From Chondrus crispus (lineage: Eukaryota > Rhodophyta > Florideophyceae > Gigartinales > Gigartinaceae), in assembly GCF_000350225.1 (NCBI RefSeq), contig NW_005179017.1:62001-126000 (forward strand): DNA of 64,000 nt. The letters run 5' to 3'. The position numbers were made by a program, and so were the translations under genes. Of this stretch, positions 10,431 through 20,238 are shown in pieces (position 1 is the first letter of the stretch; each line of letters starts with the position of its first letter). The notes beneath the pieces were generated by a model. That model saw only the letters and a program-made list of their open reading frames with translations, did no database searches and was not told where the DNA came from.

Positions 10431-11710
10431 CGTCCCTCCAACAAAGTGACTTGCATCCACACTCATCTTGATTTGAGAAATATTCGGTTGCTATTTGCGT
10501 TCTGCGTTCTTAAACTAGTGCTGATTAATACACGGCGGTAAAGGCTTTCATGATTTGGAGGCGTGCATCTTTTTTCTACTGGCCACTTGTCAACGTGTAC
10601 CTCGAAAGAGAAGATAACCGTCGAGGGAAAATATAACTGACGGGACGGAGCTGTGCGGAAAGGGACGAATAGGACCATTGTTTTAGAAGATGGTAATCGG
10701 TCAGTAGGAGTGCTACACTGAGAGTATCGCCGAGGGGAGGGGATTATTGTTGCATAATTGCTTGTAGGACTTGCGCGGGAGGAAGGGGCCACGGGGAGGG
10801 AGAAGACGGTCTAGAGTAAGCGGTTCTGGCCAGCGGAACCGATCGAGGTGTGAAGGGTGTTTCGCCAGCTATATGCAAATTACGCGAGATGCGGAGGCGT
10901 GGTTTGCCATGGCTATGGATCGTTGTAAGGAATTCGTCGGGGCTCGACGACAAGAATATTAGCGACGCGCAGGAAGGCAGCACCGTGAAATTGGCGAAGG
11001 TGATGGAAAAATTTGTCGGGATGGGACCTGGCCTTACCAAAGAGGAGATGGAGTTCATGGGGATGTAGTACGACCTCGGAATATTATCCGGGAGGTGTAG
11101 ACAACGTGAAGGTTTGCGATATTTCTGCGGTGAATAATGGGAAGTCGGGTGTTATGAGAGACCGTCCGAGACTGGGGCTTGATTCTCTCTATCTCTGTGT
11201 CCTCGGTCAGAGTTTGAAACGAATGATTCACCATTTGTGGTCCCCTGGACGGACAGACCGACTGCAATCTCGAGAGAAGGGTGTGTATTTTTTCTCCGCA
11301 TAAAACTTGTTGGCGTTCGTGTGGTACTGTAGTCGCATTTACAATTTGAAAAGCTTCTTTACCTCCGCCAAAGCAATGCAATGTGTAGTAGTATTTCATC
11401 AGTTACGGATCGCAACCCAGCATGCGTTGCATTTGTTGTCTCTTTCCTAATTCCAGTTGACTGCAGTGCACAGCTGGACCTAATGGACACCACAGTATTC
11501 ATTTCTAAATGCGAGCTGTAGCTTCCAATATTAATTATAAAGTACTGTAGCGTCTCCCAAGCAATGCTGCGCACTGCTCCGATTTGTCAGGGAAGGGGGC
11601 ATAGATCACGGCACGAGAGATGCCGTGGAAGTACCCGAAACGCGCTGCTTTTTCCTCACCTGCGCACCGAGTCCGCCCGGGGTAATCGTTTCGTGAATGT
11701 CATCTTCTAG
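10431..11710. other. No supported gene
   Basis: Frames of up to about 114 codons exist on both strands. One forward frame ends KLAKVMEKFVGMGPGLTKEE before a stop at 11068 and could be a remnant exon, but no family is recognised and the start is not ATG. Confidence 0.4.
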
Positions 11711-12682
11711 CTAAGCAATGGATGCTCTCGGCGGTCCCAGTGATGGACGCGGTTCGCCTTCTTGGGCAGTGCCGCCGGCTTTCTCTTCAGCCTGCTCACA
11801 ACTCGATTCCTCTGATAGTCTCTGAATATGCCCGCCCCCTGCCTTCTTCTTTTTCTTCTTCTTCTTCAAGTCCTTGACGAGCATCTGAATCCGACATTTT
11901 CGGATCGTCATACACACCAAGTGGCATGCGGCAGGACGGTTGAGCCGTACAGCACTGTCTGGACTCATGACTTCCTTCGCTGCAAGAAGACTAAATTCCT
12001 CTAAATGCAGCTGCGCAGTCATGGGTACGAGTGATTCATTCGATTGATCACACATCGACTTGACAGCTGGCATGATGATCCCTTCTTCCGTTTTCAAGAA
12101 TGGATGCCAGAGGTACCTCATGACACGTTGTTTGGTGAACATGTCCTGATCCTGACACGGTAGAAAATGGCAGAACGTCAAGTCTTCGGGCATAGCAGGG
12201 GTGCGTCCCCCATGCCCACTGCGGATTTTATTCTCAATGTGGTTGGCGAGAGGGCCGGTGCACGTCAGCATTTCGATATTCTCAAATGCCACTCTCACAT
12301 CTTGCAGGGCCTTAAGCGTTCGATCGGGAGGCTTCATTTTTAATGCAGGAGAGGGAGCAGCACGCGAGTTAGACCAGTATTGCGCTAAAACGCTGATGGC
12401 TCCGAGGGAGGGTGCAGTTGCATCAATGATCACGTGTTCTGTGAACATTTCATACCCCAGGGCCACATCCTTGTCACGGTCCGCAATATTTGAGTTTCCT
12501 GGGCGCCGTTTTTTTGCATAGTTCTTCGACGATTCTTCTTGCGCTCCTGCATCGCAGTGTACACCGCATGCAGTGTCTATGAGTATTTCACGCATGCGAT
12601 GTGAAGGAAGCGGCCGACAAGAAAATCTGCGACCTCCCATTGCGGAAGCAGTTTTCCTACGGCACTGCCCTTTGCGCTGCAT
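11711..12682 (-). CDS. EST1/SMG7-like protein, C-terminal part (frame 2)
   Basis: This frame continues the 12577-13677 frame after a one-base shift, and the two overlap by about 100 bp. It contains TPAMPEDLTFCHFLPC, close to the LPED...GF.PL signature that precedes the RNA/DNA-binding segment of EST1/SMG5-7 proteins, then helical sequence. The tail is low complexity: a run of eight lysines encoded by a (CTT)n stretch, and a Gly/Glu-rich end. I infer that both frames are one gene broken by an indel, either biological or assembly-derived; no convincing GT-AG intron spans the break. In that family the protein would act in nonsense-mediated decay or telomere maintenance. The assignment rests on motif-level resemblance. 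Confidence 0.45.
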   Translation of the reverse strand: MQRKGQCRRKTASAMGGRRFSCRPLPSHRMREILIDTACGVHCDAGAQEESSKNYAKKRRPGNSNIADRDKDVALGYEMFTEHVIIDATAPSLGAISVLAQYWSNSRAAPSPALKMKPPDRTLKALQDVRVAFENIEMLTCTGPLANHIENKIRSGHGGRTPAMPEDLTFCHFLPCQDQDMFTKQRVMRYLWHPFLKTEEGIIMPAVKSMCDQSNESLVPMTAQLHLEEFSLLAAKEVMSPDSAVRLNRPAACHLVCMTIRKCRIQMLVKDLKKKKKKKKAGGGHIQRLSEESSCEQAEEKAGGTAQEGEPRPSLGPPRASIA

Positions 12683-13677
12683 CTGTGGTGCACAAACATA
12701 ATAGCACCGACAAAGTTCCTCATTTCCTCGGCGGATACACTCTGCTTCTGCTGCATGAAGGATTCAGCGGATTCCCAAAGGAGCATTCGTCGCACAGAGT
12801 CTGTCCCCATTTTTAAATCATTTCCGAGAAGAGTCCACAAGGTTTTGATGAGGAGAGCAAAGAAGCGTTGCTTTTCTAGCTCCAGCACAGGGCGGCGTCG
12901 TTCGGGAGTTTCAACCAAGTAATGACAAGAGAGCCCCTGCACAAAATTGTTCTCCACATTAGCTTCTTTATGCATGACGCATACTTTTCTGTTAGCAAGA
13001 AAGACACAGTAATGAAAGAAAGGGCGTATAGCTTGATTTCCGTTGCACAACATGGCAAGATTCATCGCTAATCTGAAATGAACCTCAGGATCACTTGGGC
13101 TGAAAACCTGGAGCATCTGGGCGGCACTTTTTGCGGTGACATGATCCATCGTATACCGCCAGCAGTCCGACAGATACATGAGCATACGATTCAGGGCGGC
13201 ACGTATCCTTTGATGATGATTGCGCTTGCCAACAGTCTGCATCGCGTTTTCCGCGAACATATCCGGAACTTCGAGAAACGCGGCTATGGGTGCTTTCAGC
13301 ATGGCAATGATAGCCTTCTTTACCCAAGCGGCATGCTCATGAGGCACAGAGCGTTTGTTGAGCACCTGCCGTAGACGAGTGACGTGCCTCGCAACGGCGA
13401 GGGGGAACATCTGCTCGATCTCGTAAGCGAAGTCACGAGACGGGGCCTGACGCGCCGTTTTGCAGCGCTGAAAGTAGTCGGAGATCGGGTGGCCGGCGAC
13501 AGCGAGACGTATAACGGCGAGCTCGGAGTCTAGGTATATCGATTGCAGAGGGCGAAACGCCTTCCAGTCGGTTTCTTTGTTGCGAGCGGAGAAGGAGGTG
13601 GAGCCGGCGATGGCGCCGCACGGGGTTGTGACAAACCTCCGGCGACTCGCACGTCGGTGGGAGACAGCAGCTTCCAT
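12577..13677 (-). CDS. EST1/SMG7-like protein, N-terminal TPR-like part (frame 1)
   Basis: The first ATG is at 13677; the frame is open upstream to 13719 without ATG. It is helical throughout. Residues in LMYLSDCWRYTMDH, then QMLQVFSPSDPEVHFRLAM, then FFHYCVFLANRKV follow the order of the 14-3-3-like/TPR region of EST1/SMG5-7: the LGDL.RY motif, the aP..G...LA motif, then the Y.RSL motif. The frame stops at TAG just after GRFLHIACVKYS, while the adjacent frame resumes with compatible sequence. A bidirectional arrangement with the Crypton remnant at 15017 leaves about 1.3 kb between them. It could be a pseudogene because of the frame break. Confidence 0.45.
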   Translation of the reverse strand: MEAAVSHRRASRRRFVTTPCGAIAGSTSFSARNKETDWKAFRPLQSIYLDSELAVIRLAVAGHPISDYFQRCKTARQAPSRDFAYEIEQMFPLAVARHVTRLRQVLNKRSVPHEHAAWVKKAIIAMLKAPIAAFLEVPDMFAENAMQTVGKRNHHQRIRAALNRMLMYLSDCWRYTMDHVTAKSAAQMLQVFSPSDPEVHFRLAMNLAMLCNGNQAIRPFFHYCVFLANRKVCVMHKEANVENNFVQGLSCHYLVETPERRRPVLELEKQRFFALLIKTLWTLLGNDLKMGTDSVRRMLLWESAESFMQQKQSVSAEEMRNFVGAIMFVHHRCSAKGSAVGKLLPQWEVADFLVGRFLHIACVKYS

Positions 13678-13739
13678 GTCAGGGATAGAGGGGTTTTTTG
13701 GTGCGGGGAGGATCGGCAATCGCGCCGATAGGGATTCAA

Positions 13740-15010
13740 CCCATGGGAATGCTGGAGTGGCGCCGCGTTGGGTGAAGACGTGGCGTCGTAATGATGCAGA
13801 AGACGGAGATGGAGGCGTGATACACTGTGCGTTTACAGTAAGTGACTATTTTCGTTCATACAGCATTCGGTGTGAGGTTTTTTAATTCAAGTACAGTATT
13901 ATGACAATGCAGGTCGTGCAGGGTTTCCACTCCTTTTCTTCACGCTCTTTCCATTGCAATGCCCATTCACAGTCGTAAACGCCAGTGCGAACGCCAAAGA
14001 ACGTCCCTTGCGCTGACATCCCTCTACGTTGTCTGAGAGTGCGCTCTTTGCATACGGGTAAAGCCCCCTCCCCCCTCTGCGAAGGAGTGCCTTCTCTATG
14101 ATATTGTTTCGTCGTTGTCCCCTTTAGTCAAGCGTTCAATCATTCACTCGTCGTTTATGATCCAGCAAGTTGCTTGATCATAAACGATGGGTGACATTTG
14201 TTCTCGTTAGACCACGAGTAAATACACGTACCCTGTAGCTGCTCGCACTCCTTTCGCGGCGCCAGCTCTATCCTCAATCGCGCTACTCGCCAGTCATTTC
14301 CTGTCTGCTCGACCTCATCCGACCTCAACCCATCCGATTTGACGGAAAACAACCCCCTCTCCGCGAGGGAGTACCTTCTTCATAATAATGTTTTGTCGTT
14401 GTCCCCTTTACTCAAGAGATGCTTGATCATAAGCGATGGGTGAAATTTGTTCACCCATCGCCACACAGTATCGCATTTTCTCTGTGTGTACCGGTTAATG
14501 GAATACGGTTTCTGATGATCTGGTGCCGCTACACGGCTGGGAATGGGAGTAGTGTACCGTCGGGTAGAGACAGTTCATACGGATCACGTACTAATGTTAC
14601 GGTGGACAGCTCGTGCGGCCACGACGATGAGCGATCAAAGATTACAAGCGTGGCATCTGCTGGCTCCATCGCGGCAACAAGTCGCGTGGTGCTTTATTTT
14701 CTCACTACAAGTAGTGTATCTGTAGCATGACGGTGGCTGGGTGACTTCTGAGACTGTTGTAGGTGCACAATCCCACTGCTTTCAAAAATGTCTGCCCTTT
14801 TCCCTGGCGACCCCGACCAGCTCTGCGGCCTTTCACTGCAGCATCTACTTGCGTTAATCCCGCGTGTACTCTATATGCCCTACCACTTGCAGCTCCTTAT
14901 CCTTTGTACTTTAACGCCGTTCCACCACCACCACTACCCCCCCTCACACCCCCAATCCCCTTTCCGGCCCGTCTCCACACCAACTTTTTTCCCATCATCC
15001 CGCACATTAC
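13740..15010. other. Intergenic region with palindrome and direct repeat
   Basis: There is no supported gene. A segment around 14062-14205 (CCCTC runs, TTGTCGTTGTCCCCTTTA, then TTGCTTGATCATAA.CGATGG) recurs at 14349-14441 with small deletions. A near-perfect palindrome lies inside the first copy and is listed separately. A C-rich, TATA-poor run precedes the Crypton remnant. Confidence 0.5.
14151..14187. repeat. 37-bp near-perfect palindrome
   Basis: The arms TCGTTTATGATC (14151-14162) and GATCATAAACGA (14176-14187) are perfect inverted repeats. Between them, CAGCAA and TTGCTT extend the pairing with one mismatch, leaving almost no loop. Only the right arm is kept in the direct-repeat copy at 14349-14441, so the palindrome arose in, or was lost from, one copy. 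Confidence 0.75.
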
Positions 15011-15016
15011 TTGAAC

Positions 15017-16057
15017 ATGGGTCGCAAAAGAGGGGCTGCGAATGGATCGGAAAGTGCCCAGCTCACATCCGAAGGGAAAAAGCTTCGCAAAAAAAACAAA
15101 AAGGCAAAAAAAGCCACAAACAAAAACCCTGTGGAACGCGCGGCAGAGGACGTTACACCCCACGCACAGAGCTCCTGTCAACCGGACCTGTGTTCTCCAG
15201 TCACACCTCTCCAGCCAGAAGCCCTGCGTCGCAGTGCAGTCACCATTCCCCCTCTCCCTTATTTGCGGACGACAGCCCCGTGTGTTCCGAAAATGACGAT
15301 GACAACGCGCAGAAAGGCCCCCCCGGTTCAAAACGGCACGAATTGACATAAAGGCGGTTCAGAAGCGACATTCAGATGTCTTGTCCGCAAAAGTCTCGCG
15401 CGTGCGTCCTCGAATGCGATCCGTCGGTGTCAGTGGAGGCTGCAATCGCCGTAGAAAGGGCGGACCCACGTCAGGAACAATTGGAGCTTTAGATTTGTCA
15501 ACTGAAGATGCCTGGGCTGGCACTCTGCACAGCCTGGTACGGTGTGATCCGAATTTCTTCTCATCGCAGGAAGCCACCCTCCAGACACAGACAGTAGTTG
15601 GACAAGGCCGTCCCGCCTACAAGTCAGTGCCAGTCTCTGAAAAAAATAATGACGACCTCGCTGAAATATTCCGTTTGGAGTATGAGCTAAAAATTGCTGG
15701 AGGCGGTAAGAATGATTCCTGGAAGCAAGTGTGCATGGCGGCAGGGCAGTTGCTGCGCTTGGCCGTCATGTGTCAAAAGGTTGAGGTTGAATCGATGTGG
15801 GAGTCCGGCGTGCTCTTCACCACTATTTGAGACCAGAGCACAGTCGAACTACTAGTTTCGCACTACCGCATTCGTACTGTATGTACAACTGTCATGACGA
15901 AAGTTTTCTGCCTGAAGAAAGTGGCGGAGCACGCCAAAATTTACTTTGAGGGGAGGGACGCAATCTTGCGAGCTGATGCTGAACGTTCGCGGATACATCT
16001 CCGCGCGATATACAACGTGCAAAAGGCATTGGGACGCCAAGGACGACAGATCGCCAA
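15017..16057 (+). pseudogene. Crypton-like element, N-terminal half (frameshifted)
   Basis: An ATG at 15017 starts a lysine-rich basic region (MGRKRGAANG, then KKLRKKNKKAKKATNK). Coding-like sequence then changes frame at least twice before about 15350 and continues in the 15381 frame, which has a conserved-looking helical stretch (AEIFRLEYELKIAGG). That frame meets TGA 15828-15830 and continues past it with a helical core-binding-like segment (VAEHAKIYFEGRDAI, then IHLRAIYNVQKALG) to TGA near 16053. There it shifts into the catalytic frame at 16058. The order basic head, helical core-binding region, catalytic region fits a tyrosine recombinase. It is broken by at least two frameshifts and one stop. 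Confidence 0.5.
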
Positions 16058-16924
16058 GTGATTGATGACAGAGTAGAGCGCGCCGCTTCATTTTTGCCCG
16101 ACGACTTTCGGAGATGTAAGCCAAGAATTCTAAAGTCCCTGGACGATATCATGACGTCATTCGACGATTTCCGGGCGGATGTAGGTGAAGATTCCGCCAC
16201 AGAGACAATTTTTGCAGATGGCCTCCTCAAAAACAAATGGTGCATTAACATTATCAACGTTTTGGTCCTGACCGGCGGTGGACAGCGTCCGCAAGTATAT
16301 ACCCAACTGCAGGTTCCCTCAGACAGCGACCTGGTTGACATGTCGGAGACGGCAAGAGTTAAAGGGTTTCTGGAATTGCGCACTGTCCGGGAGAAGACTC
16401 GCCGCAGCCTGGCGATGCCCTATGTTCTTTTTCCTGCGTACATATTACCGTATATTAAGTTTCACTGTGCTGTTGTCCGTGCTCAAATTTTGAAGGCCGC
16501 ACGCCTTGACGAGAGCGACATGTCGAACAAACCCCTCATTGTCCATTCGGAGAGTGGTGTCGAGTTGCGTTCTCCGCAAATTACCAAGACATTCAAGCGG
16601 TTTTTGAGTGTTTCTGAGCCTACGTTGGTGGATTGCACTGTTATGAACCTGCGAAGTAGCTATGGCACCATGATGATGAAGTCGTTTCGCGAAAAGAAAA
16701 TCTTTCCAACTCTCACCGAAGCTGCTTTCCTCGACATTATGGCGCAGCAAATGAACACCAGCGCCGAACAGTTGGGAACGACTTACGTCGGTATTGACCA
16801 TACCGATTACGTGGACACGGCAAGGAGTCTAGTCCGCGCACTTGCCGTAGCCATTGGTGCTGCTGAGGTGGAGGAGAACGCGGAGAAGGGAGATGACCAT
16901 GACTTCTCCAGTTTTTTCGCGTAG
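16058..16924 (+). CDS. Tyrosine recombinase catalytic domain (Crypton-like)
   Basis: A 288-codon frame with a non-ATG opening, so it is the 3' part of a broken gene. Box I is LVLTGGGQRPQVYTQL, with Arg at residue 77. Box II is VMNLRSSYGTMMM, with Arg at residue 199; the usual His two residues before LR is replaced by Met. A candidate nucleophile is Tyr243 in LGTTYVGID, preceded by the MNTS...L helix. These three blocks in this order and spacing are typical of eukaryotic tyrosine recombinases of the Crypton type, which move DNA by strand exchange. An acidic tail (EVEENAEKGDDHD) follows. No reverse transcriptase is nearby, which argues against DIRS. Element ends were not found; element A's LTR begins only 140 bp downstream. 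Confidence 0.6.
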   Translation: MIDDRVERAASFLPDDFRRCKPRILKSLDDIMTSFDDFRADVGEDSATETIFADGLLKNKWCINIINVLVLTGGGQRPQVYTQLQVPSDSDLVDMSETARVKGFLELRTVREKTRRSLAMPYVLFPAYILPYIKFHCAVVRAQILKAARLDESDMSNKPLIVHSESGVELRSPQITKTFKRFLSVSEPTLVDCTVMNLRSSYGTMMMKSFREKKIFPTLTEAAFLDIMAQQMNTSAEQLGTTYVGIDHTDYVDTARSLVRALAVAIGAAEVEENAEKGDDHDFSSFFA

Positions 16925-17063
16925 CATTCCCTAAAAAAAACTGCACACAAACGGTGTGTGCAGCTCGACAGCGCGGACACCAAGATAGGTTGGATGGTGA
17001 GCTGGAAATAAAGTAATCGTCGTAAGGTTTTAGGTCTACTAGGGCTTTGGCTTCGCTTGTTAT

Positions 17064-17640
17064 TGTAGTACAACGGCGCGAAGGCAATCGCACCACCGCT
17101 GCCGCCCCGGGATACAGTATGATGGGCTGTAAGCGCGAGAAGAACTGTAAGGAGTTATATTTACAGCACACGGCCGGTGCAGAGTACAGTGGTACCCCGT
17201 TGGTTACACGTGTAGGATCCGAACGGTAAGTAATTAGTAATTAGTAGTTAATGGCACAAATTAGCCAATTTAGCACAGTAGCTGGTATACAGTAAGTAAC
17301 AGCTACTGTAGCGGGACAGGTGTCCTGGCGTCCCACTTAGGGGTTAAGACCGGGGGCACCTGCCCCGTTCCAGTAAGCGGAGGCAGACTCGCCTCCCTTC
17401 CCTTTACGGCTTTTTGCTAACTCCGTCCGGTTTTACCTCTAAGTCTCAGGCTTCTAACCCGTGACCGGCCGTCCGGATCTAACACCACCGACCGGCTGCG
17501 CGTCACCGGCCACGTGAGCCTTCCCTCTTTTCGAGTCCTTCCGTACGGTTTGCGCTCGCGTGGGTTACCCAGCGGCGCGCGCTCCCTTACCTCTAACCCC
17601 CCTCGTTCCGAGTGGTCGGGACGAAGGTAGTTATACCACA
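17064..17640 (+). repeat. 5' LTR of element A
   Basis: It is 577 bp, begins TGTAGTAC and ends TATACCACA. It contains an AT-rich stretch with TTAGTAATTAGTAG and a 9-bp inverted repeat ACAGTAGCT / AGCTACTGT (around 17275-17320). It differs from the 3' LTR at one position seen by eye (AGTAAGCGG here, AGTAAACGG there). The LTR should supply promoter and polyadenylation signals. Confidence 0.92.
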
Positions 17641-17643
17641 TTT

Positions 17644-17660
17644 TGGTACTCTTGTGGAGG
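17644..17660 (+). other. Probable primer-binding site of element A
   Basis: TGGTACTCTTGTGGAGG begins three bases after the 5' LTR. It starts with TGG, as expected for pairing with a tRNA 3' CCA end. The tRNA was not identified. Confidence 0.5.
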
Positions 17661-17767
17661 GGATAACTACAGAGGTTGAGCCCGCACTGGATCGCCAGCG
17701 CGAGCAACTACCGATCGGATTGAAAGAGGTCGAAAATCACCGCGTCGATCGCCAGTGATCATCGACG

Positions 17768-20218
17768 ATGAACCGTGCGGATTCCGCCGGAGAAGATACC
17801 GCCTCCGGGCGAGCAAGTACCCGAAGTGGCAGAGGCGCACAGCGCCCCCGGATCGACAATCCGGAAGCCCTGCTACGCCCGCCGTCTACCAGGGGCCAGA
17901 AGACCCCTTCCGTTTCGGACACCACCGCCGGGTTACCGGCTGGTGGGGGAAACCGCGTACAAGTACTGTACGACGCGTTACTCCCGCGACTACAAACCTG
18001 GATGGAGGATTTCCTCGCTGAGGAACTACCTCAGGTCGTCCAGGTTTGCCTCGACCGAACGGCACCAAGACTGGTGGCGGAGCATGCGGACACCGCGCTC
18101 CGCGCCCTGCTGGACGAGAAGATCGCCCCCCTCGTACGCGACGAGGTGGTGGCAGCACTCGCCGCGGAGGAGGACGAATCTCCGACCGCATTGGCTCTAA
18201 AGGGAGCTATTAGCTCCGCCGTGGCCATCCGTCTGGCCACGACATTTACCGAAACGGGAGGCGCGGTACCGCCGCCGGCGCCGCGCCGTGAAACCGTTCC
18301 GGGCTCAAGCTTTAATATCGCTGATCCGATCGGCGCCGTACCCGGGATTGATAGGATGGACCCTCACCCGGAGGGCAGAGCCATCTATCTCCCAACCGTT
18401 CACGGTGCTACAGGGAGGACCACAGAAAATGTCCTCCCCATACTCGCCGGTACGGGCGACCCCCGCGGGACAGACAACCGCCTGGGGCTCCCCGAGACAG
18501 AGAATCGGGACCCGTACCGGTTGAGCAGAAGACGTGCACCCGGCACGCACAGGACCGAAGCGGAATACACCCGGTATTCCGACGCAGAAGACCCCCGTCA
18601 CAGGACGGATGAAGACCGCGAGGAACGCCGCTGGCGATACCGCGATAACCGCGAGGCACGCCACGGGCGATACCGCGATGCCGGAGGGGGAGGATACCCC
18701 TCCGATGATGACCCATCCGGGTCGGAAGACTCTCGCAGGCGGAGCCACAGGGCACGCCGCGATAGAAGCCGAGACCGGCACCGGCACGACCCGTCCGACT
18801 CGGAAGACTACCACACCGAGTCGGACGAGGGGCCTCGTCACTCGAGCAGACGCCGGCGGGCTGCCCCGACGAGCGACGAGCGACGGCCCACGGTAATCAG
18901 GCCCCTCAATGACCTGTTTACCAAGGCCGTCAACTGCAAGACCTACCGCCTGGAACGGCGTAGCTCGCGCTACGACTCCACAGTAGCGCGGCACATTAAC
19001 CGTTACCGGAAAAAACTGGACGTGCAGATGAGGTCCCACACGTTCAGCGGTCAAGATCCGATTGCGGTATTGGGATTCCTCGCACGCCTCAAGATGGCGT
19101 GCGACCACAACGGGATCACCGAGGGAGCCGCCGTGTGGTGCTTCCAATTCTACCTCACCGGTCAGGCTCACGCCCTACTCCAGTCCCGTCTCAATGGAAA
19201 TACCATGGCGGTTGACGTGGAGCGGCGCGAGCTGCTCCGGACATACCCCCAGGTGGTCAACTTTCTGTTGCGCACCTATGCTACCGACGAGGTAATTTCC
19301 GAAGCGGTTGGGGATGTGACCTCCTTTCGTCAAAGTTCAAACATGACGGAGGAGGTCTACAGTAACCACCTCTGGGACAAGGCCCTCCGATGCGGTACGG
19401 TGTTCTCCGACCGGCGGTTGAAGTCCCTATTCGTCGAGGGGTTACTTCCCGCCACGTGCGCGCAGGTCCGTAATTACCTCGCCACGCACCCGGATGTGGA
19501 TTACCAATCCGTGGCTCGATACGCGCAAGCGATCGGGGAAACCAATCGGGCCTCCCGTCGACAGGGGATGTCCGCCATGGCGCACCGAGAGCCGTCCGGA
19601 GCGGCTAGAAGATTTGACCGCACCGCAAGGACGAGGCCCGTGCTGTCGGTTGAGTCGGCATCCGACATCCCGACGGCCGGGGGATTTGCTGAAGAAGCAA
19701 TCCTGGCCGTGACGGACCAAACCGCCACGCCGACCTCGATGAGCTCGCCACCGACGAGTTACTATCCGTCGCCGGCAGCCTCGACGGCGGGCGCCCCGGT
19801 TCCGCCCGCCAACCCTGGCGACGTGCGCACAGGACCGTACGGGAGGCAAGGGCAGGATCCACGCGTCCGGTTCTCCGGCGGGAGATTTCCCGGACCGCCA
19901 CCGTGCCGGTTCTGCCTGGACACCACGCACCGACAAGAGGGGTGCCCCGTCGTTGCCGATGCGGGCCTACGGGCCAAGCTTCTGGAGGCACGAGAGGCCA
20001 ACTACCAGAAGCTACGCATCCGGCAAGGCCTCCGCCCGGGATCCCCGTTCAACCGCCAGGGGCCGTCCGCCTGGCGAAACCAGCGTCAAACGGCCCCCGC
20101 GGGCGTCAACGTGGTCGAGGAACCGCACCTCGACAACACCGAGGACCCCGTGGCGCAAACCGCGGATGAAACCCGAGAGGACTTGCTGCTGACGGGGGAA
20201 GCCGGGGAGGACGCGTAG
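17768..20218 (+). CDS. gag: Gag polyprotein of element A
   Basis: An ATG-initiated 816-codon intact frame. The N-terminal third is disordered and very rich in Arg, Asp and Ser (about residues 230-375). The central retrotransposon-gag capsid-like region (about 380-610) includes QDPIAVLGFLARLK and a helical run to FVEGLLPATC. A CCHC zinc knuckle, CRFCLDTTHRQEGC with C-X2-C-X4-H-X4-C spacing, lies near residues 712-725. It forms the cytoplasmic particle that packages element RNA. It ends at TAG 20216-20218, with pol open in the -1 frame across the last 49 nt. Confidence 0.88.
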   Translation: MNRADSAGEDTASGRASTRSGRGAQRPRIDNPEALLRPPSTRGQKTPSVSDTTAGLPAGGGNRVQVLYDALLPRLQTWMEDFLAEELPQVVQVCLDRTAPRLVAEHADTALRALLDEKIAPLVRDEVVAALAAEEDESPTALALKGAISSAVAIRLATTFTETGGAVPPPAPRRETVPGSSFNIADPIGAVPGIDRMDPHPEGRAIYLPTVHGATGRTTENVLPILAGTGDPRGTDNRLGLPETENRDPYRLSRRRAPGTHRTEAEYTRYSDAEDPRHRTDEDREERRWRYRDNREARHGRYRDAGGGGYPSDDDPSGSEDSRRRSHRARRDRSRDRHRHDPSDSEDYHTESDEGPRHSSRRRRAAPTSDERRPTVIRPLNDLFTKAVNCKTYRLERRSSRYDSTVARHINRYRKKLDVQMRSHTFSGQDPIAVLGFLARLKMACDHNGITEGAAVWCFQFYLTGQAHALLQSRLNGNTMAVDVERRELLRTYPQVVNFLLRTYATDEVISEAVGDVTSFRQSSNMTEEVYSNHLWDKALRCGTVFSDRRLKSLFVEGLLPATCAQVRNYLATHPDVDYQSVARYAQAIGETNRASRRQGMSAMAHREPSGAARRFDRTARTRPVLSVESASDIPTAGGFAEEAILAVTDQTATPTSMSSPPTSYYPSPAASTAGAPVPPANPGDVRTGPYGRQGQDPRVRFSGGRFPGPPPCRFCLDTTHRQEGCPVVADAGLRAKLLEAREANYQKLRIRQGLRPGSPFNRQGPSAWRNQRQTAPAGVNVVEEPHLDNTEDPVAQTADETREDLLLTGEAGEDA
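20170..20218 (+). promoter_or_regulatory. gag-pol overlap, probable -1 frameshift region
   Basis: The pol frame (-1 relative to gag) becomes open after TGA 20167-20169, and gag stops at 20218. Any frameshift must therefore happen in these 49 nt. GGGGGAA at 20194-20200, in the phase ACG-GGG-GAA, is a G-rich run that would allow slippage but is not a textbook heptamer. GCCGGGGAGG follows. Pol has no ATG of its own before the protease, which supports expression as a Gag-Pol fusion. Confidence 0.45.
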
Positions 20219-20238
20219 AGGCGACGACGTCTCTCCCC

